This document shows positions 13,810-17,223 of a stretch of DNA of 17,223 nt, piece after piece. The position numbers and the translations under genes were made by a program. The notes below the pieces were generated by a model. The model had not been told where the DNA came from. It ran no database searches and saw only the letters and a program-made list of their open reading frames with translations. Position 1 is the first letter of the stretch. Each line of letters starts with the position of its first letter. The stretch is from positions 1 through 17,223 of the forward strand of contig DASQTB010000114.1 of the NCBI GenBank assembly GCA_035642095.1, given 5' to 3'. Source of the DNA: DASQTB01 sp035642095. GTDB lineage: Bacteria; Actinomycetota; UBA4738; CALAEC01.

Positions 13810-15027
13810 ATGCAGCGCACGGCTCGGGCAGCGTTCGCTCCGCACGACCCGGCGTTCGTGGCCAACCCCTATCCGGCCTACGCGGAGCTCCGGGCCGCAG
13901 GACGGATCCACTACCACGAGGACACGAACCAGTGGATCGTCCCGCACCACGCCGACGTCAACGCCCTGCTCCGAGACCGCCGGTTCGGCCGAACGTTTCT
14001 ACACCAGGCCACGCACCAGCAGATGGGCCGGCCCGAGGACGGAGAGGAGGCCCGCGAGTTCTGGTACCTGATCCGGAACGGGATCCTGGACATGGAGCCG
14101 CCGGATCACACCCGGGTTCGCCGCCTGGTGGTCAAGGCCTTCACGCCGAAGATGGTCGACGGGCTTCGTCCGACGATCCAGCGATTGATGGACGGCCTGG
14201 TCGACCGGGTGGAGGGAACAGGAGAGTTCGATCTGATCAAGGAGATCGCCGAGCCGCTCCCGGTGACGGTGATCGCCGAGCTGCTGGGCATCCCGGAGGC
14301 GGATCGGCACCATCTCCGTCCCTGGTCGGCCGAGATCTGCCGGATGTACGAGCTCAACCCGACCGAGGAGGACGCCCGGGCGGCGTCCGCCGCTGCCGTC
14401 GAGTTCTCCGAGTACCTCCGGGCCCTGATCCGTGAGCGGCGCCGAGAGCCGACGCACGACCTGATCGGCGAGCTCGTCCGTGTCGTCGACCAGGGGGATC
14501 GGCTCACCGAGGACGAGATGATCGGGACCTGCGTCCTGATCCTCAACGCCGGCCACGAGGCCACGGTCAACGTCACCGGGAACGGCTGGTGGGCGCTGTT
14601 CCGCAACCCCGACCAGCTGGAGATGCTGCGATCGGATCGCTCTCTGGTCCCCAGGGCGGTCGAGGAGCTGATGCGGTACGACACACCGCTCCAGATGTTC
14701 GAGCGCTGGGTGCTGGAAGACGCAGAGATCTGCGGGGCCGCCGTTCCCAAGGGGGAGGAGCTGGCCCTTCTGTTCGGTTCAGCGAACCGCGACCCGGCGG
14801 CCTTCGACCGCCCGAACGATCTGGACATCACCCGGGAGCCCAACCCTCACATGTCGTTCGGGGCGGGGATCCACTTCTGCCTCGGTGCGCCGCTGGCCCG
14901 CGTGGAGCTCGACGTGTCGTTCTCCACGCTGCTTCGCCGCCTGCCTCGGATGGAGCTGGTGGCCGAGCCCCAGTGGAAGCCGAACTACATCATCCGGGGG
15001 CTGAAGGAGCTCCGGGTCCGGACCTGA
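13810..15027 (+). CDS. Cytochrome P450
   Basis: Encodes a 405-aa soluble bacterial P450 with all signatures. The I-helix motif is LNAGHEAT (245-252), the K-helix ExxR is in EELMR (Glu286, Arg289), and the haem loop FGAGIHFCLG (350-359) supplies the thiolate ligand Cys357. The C-helix region MEPPDHTRVRRLVVKAFTP (95-113) is also typical. Enzymes of this type hydroxylate or otherwise oxidise organic substrates, using electrons from a ferredoxin and its reductase. No ferredoxin or reductase gene is adjacent, so redox partners must be elsewhere. The substrate cannot be deduced. ATG 13810 is chosen because family similarity begins there (FAPHDPAFVANPYPAYAELRAAG) and a -10-like hexamer sits just upstream. 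A longer in-frame version from 13378 runs antisense through the aldolase/phosphatase gene and is rejected. It converges with the beta-lactamase-family gene with one base between the stops. Confidence 0.95.
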   Translation: MQRTARAAFAPHDPAFVANPYPAYAELRAAGRIHYHEDTNQWIVPHHADVNALLRDRRFGRTFLHQATHQQMGRPEDGEEAREFWYLIRNGILDMEPPDHTRVRRLVVKAFTPKMVDGLRPTIQRLMDGLVDRVEGTGEFDLIKEIAEPLPVTVIAELLGIPEADRHHLRPWSAEICRMYELNPTEEDARAASAAAVEFSEYLRALIRERRREPTHDLIGELVRVVDQGDRLTEDEMIGTCVLILNAGHEATVNVTGNGWWALFRNPDQLEMLRSDRSLVPRAVEELMRYDTPLQMFERWVLEDAEICGAAVPKGEELALLFGSANRDPAAFDRPNDLDITREPNPHMSFGAGIHFCLGAPLARVELDVSFSTLLRRLPRMELVAEPQWKPNYIIRGLKELRVRT

Positions 15028-15028
15028 C

Positions 15029-16171
15029 TCACGCGGCCGCGCGCCGGGCGACGTCCTCGAGCACCGCCGGCCAGTCCACCCCTCCGTCGGTGCTCCCGAA
15101 CCGGGCGATGACCACGCCGTGGGCCCGATCCACGTACACGAACTGGCCGTAGTTCCCCCTAGCCATGAACGCGCCGTTCGGTTCGACCCACCACCAGTAC
15201 CCGTAGTACGGCGCCGCGTGCGGGGCGGTGGACGTCTCGACCCAGCCCCGGGGCACGACCTGTCGTCCTCGCCACTGGCCTCGATCCAGGAACAGCACGC
15301 CCAGCTTGACGAAGTCGATGGCCCGGGCGTTGAGGCCGCTCTCCATCTTCTCGAACCCGCTTCGCTCGCTGTCGAGGCTCCAGGAGGCGTCGTACTCGGA
15401 GCCGAGCGGCTTCCACAGTCTCCGCTCGAGGTATTCGGCCACCGACATGTCGGTGACCCTCTCGAGGATCATCCCGAGGAGCAGTGGGTTGTAGTTGTTG
15501 TAGTGCCACCGGACGCCCGGAGGCTCGATGATCTCGGTGTCCTCCAGGGCCAGCTCGCGGAGGTTCGCCCCGTAGTACGTCTGGGCGTCATCTCCCCATG
15601 GAGCGCCCGACTCCTCGTACCGAAGCCCCGAGGCCATCGAGATCAGGTCCTCCACGGCGATCCGTCGGAACCGCGAGTCGCGGTCGAGGAGTTCGGGGAG
15701 GTGCTTCGTGATCGGGTCGTCCAGCCCCAGGAGTCCCTCCTCCGCGGCGATCCCGACCAGGGCGGAGAGGTACGATTTGGCCACCGAGAACGACGTCTGG
15801 ATCGACGACCGAACCGCGCCGTTGAAATAGCCCTCGTAGACGACGGCGTCGCCTGTGGTGACGATGAACGCCGTGGTCCCGGTGGAGCGGAGGAGCGTCT
15901 CCAGGTCGCGGTGGATGCCGCCGACGGTGACGAACCGGAGCGCCGCGGGGACCTCTGCTCGCCGGAACCGCGTTGCTTCGGCGGGCGACTGGATCGTCCG
16001 GGCCGGGAAGCGCCGGTAGTCATCCACGTCCGCTTCGATCCACACGATGGCCCGGGCCAGCCCCGAGTACGGGGTGAGGAGGAACGCCGCTCCATACAGG
16101 AGCCCGGCGACCAGAAGGAGACCGAGGAACACCCGGAGGATGATGCGTCCGACGGTCCTGGGGCCGGCCAT
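15029..16171 (-). CDS. Serine beta-lactamase-family hydrolase (class C / NylB-like), membrane anchored
   Basis: Encodes 380 aa. A hydrophobic helix at ~9-33 (IILRVFLGLLLVAGLLYGAAF) is a signal anchor, with the catalytic domain outside. That domain shows SFSVAKS, so Ser129-x-x-Lys132 is the nucleophile pair, and WHYNNYNP supplies Tyr224-x-Asn226. The region near the C-terminus (FMARGNYGQFVYV) occupies the third-motif position but lacks a classic KTG or HxG. The family includes esterases, D-aminopeptidases and 6-aminohexanoate-oligomer hydrolases as well as AmpC, so antibiotic resistance should not be inferred. The SMASGLRYEES block is typical of the NylB/EstB group. ATG 16171 precedes the membrane helix directly; upstream in-frame residues to 16330 lie antisense to the dehydratase gene. 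GGAGG lies only two bases before the ATG, too close to act as a Shine-Dalgarno sequence, and TATCCT suggests a near-leaderless start. Confidence 0.88.
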   Translation of the reverse strand: MAGPRTVGRIILRVFLGLLLVAGLLYGAAFLLTPYSGLARAIVWIEADVDDYRRFPARTIQSPAEATRFRRAEVPAALRFVTVGGIHRDLETLLRSTGTTAFIVTTGDAVVYEGYFNGAVRSSIQTSFSVAKSYLSALVGIAAEEGLLGLDDPITKHLPELLDRDSRFRRIAVEDLISMASGLRYEESGAPWGDDAQTYYGANLRELALEDTEIIEPPGVRWHYNNYNPLLLGMILERVTDMSVAEYLERRLWKPLGSEYDASWSLDSERSGFEKMESGLNARAIDFVKLGVLFLDRGQWRGRQVVPRGWVETSTAPHAAPYYGYWWWVEPNGAFMARGNYGQFVYVDRAHGVVIARFGSTDGGVDWPAVLEDVARRAAA

Positions 16172-16179
16172 GTCCTCCG

Positions 16180-16185
16180 AGGATA
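16180..16185 (-). promoter_or_regulatory. -10 element of a near-leaderless promoter (beta-lactamase-family gene)
   Basis: TATCCT on the minus strand ends eight bases before ATG 16171, so the predicted start is two bases before the codon. It lies 12 bp from the opposing dehydratase -10 element. Confidence 0.4.
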
Positions 16186-16197
16186 CGGATCGGCGGG

Positions 16198-16203
16198 TAC
16201 GGT
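16198..16203 (+). promoter_or_regulatory. -10 element of a near-leaderless promoter (dehydratase gene)
   Basis: TACGGT ends eight bases before GTG 16212, predicting a start about two bases before the codon. No Shine-Dalgarno sequence is visible. The 40-bp divergent region carries both -10 hexamers. Confidence 0.4.
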
Positions 16204-16211
16204 GGTTCCCG

Positions 16212-17223
16212 GTGCTGGGGATCGACGACGTCCGCGACGCGTCCGCCCGCCTGGCGGGGGTGGCCATCCGGACGCCCGTGGTTCGCTCCCGAACCCTGGA
16301 CCGGGTGGCCGGCGCCGAGATCCACCTCAAGGCCGAGATGTTTCAGCGAGGGGGCGCGTTCAAGTTCCGGGGCGCCTACAACCGGATCTCCCGGCTATCC
16401 GAGGACGAGCGCGTCCGGGGCGTGGCCGCCTACTCCTCCGGGAATCACGCTCAGGCCGTGGCGCTGGCGGGACGTCTGGTGGAGACGTCCGCCACGATCC
16501 TGATGCCCGAGGACACCCCGCCCGAGAAGGTTGCCGCGACCCGGGCGTACGGCGGCGAGGTGGTGACCTACGACCGGTACCGGGAGGACCGGGAAGAGAT
16601 CGGCCGGCAGCTCGCGGTCGACCGGGGGATGACCCTGGTCCCGCCGTACGACGACCCTATCGTGATGGCCGGCCAGGGGACCGCCGCCCTGGAGCTGGTC
16701 GAGGACGTCCAGGAACTCGACGTCCTCGTCGTCCCCGTCGGCGGCGGCGGGCTGATGGCCGGATCGGCCACGGCGGCGAAGGGTCTCCGACCGGGCATCC
16801 GGATGGTGGGAGTGGAGCCGGAGCGGGGTGACGACACCCGCCGGTCCCTCGAGGCCGGCCGGCGGATCCAGATCGACCCTCCCCGTACGATCGCCGACGG
16901 GCTCCAGGCCCACATCCCCGGCGAGCTCACCTTCGAGCTGAACCGACGGCTGGTTGACGAGATCGTAACGGTGACCGACGAGCAGATCCTGGAGGCGATG
17001 CGGTTCCTGTTCGAGCGTCTGAAGGTCGTCGCGGAGCCGAGCGGGGCGGTCGGTCTGGCCGCGCTTCTGGCCGGCCGGCTGGCCGGCGGTCGGGTCGGGA
17101 TCGTCCTGTCGGGCGGCAACATCGGCGCTCGGCGGTTCGGCACCCTGATCGGCCGGCAGCTCGCGGTCGACCGGGGGATGACCCTGGTCCCGCCGTACGA
17201 CGACCCTATCGTGATGGCCGGCC
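16212..17223 (+). CDS. PLP-dependent threonine/serine dehydratase, 3' end not in window
   Basis: The frame from GTG 16212 runs open to the last base (337 codons). It is a fold-type II PLP enzyme. Lys51 in GGAFKFRGAYN is the PLP lysine, and SSGNHAQAVA (75-84) binds the substrate carboxylate. GGGGLMAG (~180-187) holds the PLP phosphate. EPSGAVGLAALL and VLSGGNIGARRF close the catalytic domain. Family members deaminate threonine to 2-oxobutyrate, and some act on serine or racemise it. No regulatory ACT domain appears, so it resembles the short catabolic type (~320 aa) rather than biosynthetic IlvA. After about residue 312 (FGTLIG) the sequence abruptly repeats residues ~129-154 of the same protein, so everything past ~17147 is probably artefactual and the real C-terminus is missing. 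The start is unusual only in lacking a Shine-Dalgarno sequence. Confidence 0.88.
   Translation, partial: MLGIDDVRDASARLAGVAIRTPVVRSRTLDRVAGAEIHLKAEMFQRGGAFKFRGAYNRISRLSEDERVRGVAAYSSGNHAQAVALAGRLVETSATILMPEDTPPEKVAATRAYGGEVVTYDRYREDREEIGRQLAVDRGMTLVPPYDDPIVMAGQGTAALELVEDVQELDVLVVPVGGGGLMAGSATAAKGLRPGIRMVGVEPERGDDTRRSLEAGRRIQIDPPRTIADGLQAHIPGELTFELNRRLVDEIVTVTDEQILEAMRFLFERLKVVAEPSGAVGLAALLAGRLAGGRVGIVLSGGNIGARRFGTLIGRQLAVDRGMTLVPPYDDPIVMAG
16598..16674 (+). repeat. 77-bp direct repeat, copy 1 (internal to dehydratase gene)
   Basis: This copy sits in its natural place in the dehydratase gene and encodes IGRQLAVDRGMTLVPPYDDP and the following IVMAG, continuing into QGTAALEL as expected for the family. 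It is identical over 77 bases to the last 77 bases of the window. Confidence 0.9.
17147..17223 (+). repeat. 77-bp direct repeat, copy 2 (at the window end)
   Basis: The window's last 77 bases exactly match 16598-16674, 549 bp (183 codons) away and in the same reading frame. The copy interrupts the gene where the family's C-terminus should end, and it runs to the very last base. This suggests an assembly loop at a contig end more than a natural repeat. Confidence 0.9.

Noticed and set aside
15029..16171. Antibiotic-resistance beta-lactamase
   Set aside because: SxxK and YxN motifs are shared with esterases and NylB-type hydrolases, the third motif is not a KTG, and the protein has a membrane anchor; the family does not predict resistance.
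15119..16831. Long plus-strand open frame (570 codons) opposite the beta-lactamase-family gene and running into the dehydratase
   Set aside because: Low-complexity Arg/Gly/Asp composition, no family similarity, and it crosses two well-supported genes in the wrong frame.
1..17223. CRISPR arrays, tRNA/rRNA genes, insertion sequences, phage or defence modules
   Set aside because: No regularly spaced repeats, no cloverleaf or rRNA-like stretch, and no transposase, integrase or nuclease motifs were seen on either strand.

Overview
The window is a GC-rich bacterial segment that most resembles an uncultured actinobacterium (Actinomycetota). The evidence is a qcrCAB-type cytochrome bc complex with a dihaem cytochrome c and an N-terminally extended Rieske protein, a coenzyme F420-dependent LLM oxidoreductase, many GTG starts, GTGA/ATGA gene overlaps, and several start codons that sit on an apparent transcription start (leaderless genes). 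An archaeal-type FBP aldolase/phosphatase, DUF763 and DUF1122 are also present and fit a deep-branching or thermotolerant lineage, but I cannot name a genus.

Layout, left to right. The 3' part of an M1 aminopeptidase N (2-1069) overlaps an MFS permease (1066-2235). Then come an ECF-like sigma factor gene and a membrane-anchored beta-propeller gene, coupled by a GTGA overlap; each is broken by one apparent single-base deletion (2264-2745, 2742-3931). On the minus strand lie msrA (3944-4462) and an acyl-CoA ligase (4638-6257), separated by a good intrinsic terminator. A 50-bp divergent region separates the ligase from a plus-strand DUF763 gene (6308-7378).

Next is an F420-dependent oxidoreductase (7423-8376), followed by a tightly coupled respiratory operon. 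This runs from a lipoprotein monohaem cytochrome c through qcrC, qcrA and qcrB to a small single-TM protein (8386-12053), and all four junctions are 4-nt start/stop overlaps. Convergent to it on the minus strand are DUF1122 (11963-12421) and the bifunctional FBP aldolase/phosphatase (12474-13625). Divergent from these is a cytochrome P450 (13810-15027), which converges with a serine beta-lactamase-family protein (15029-16171) leaving one base between the stops. The window ends in a threonine/serine dehydratase gene (16212 to the end).

Functionally the centre is aerobic respiration: the bc complex passes electrons from menaquinol to c-type haems, and the lipoprotein cytochrome c is a plausible carrier towards an oxidase not encoded here. 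Gluconeogenesis (FBPA/P), fatty acid activation, amino acid catabolism and methionine sulfoxide repair surround it. No tRNA, rRNA, CRISPR array, insertion sequence or integrase was seen, and there is no gene-free stretch longer than about 185 bp.

Two cautions on quality. The last 77 bases exactly repeat 16598-16674, in frame within the same gene, which looks like an assembly-graph loop at a contig end. The two single-base deletions in the sigma/propeller pair may be consensus errors or real decay.
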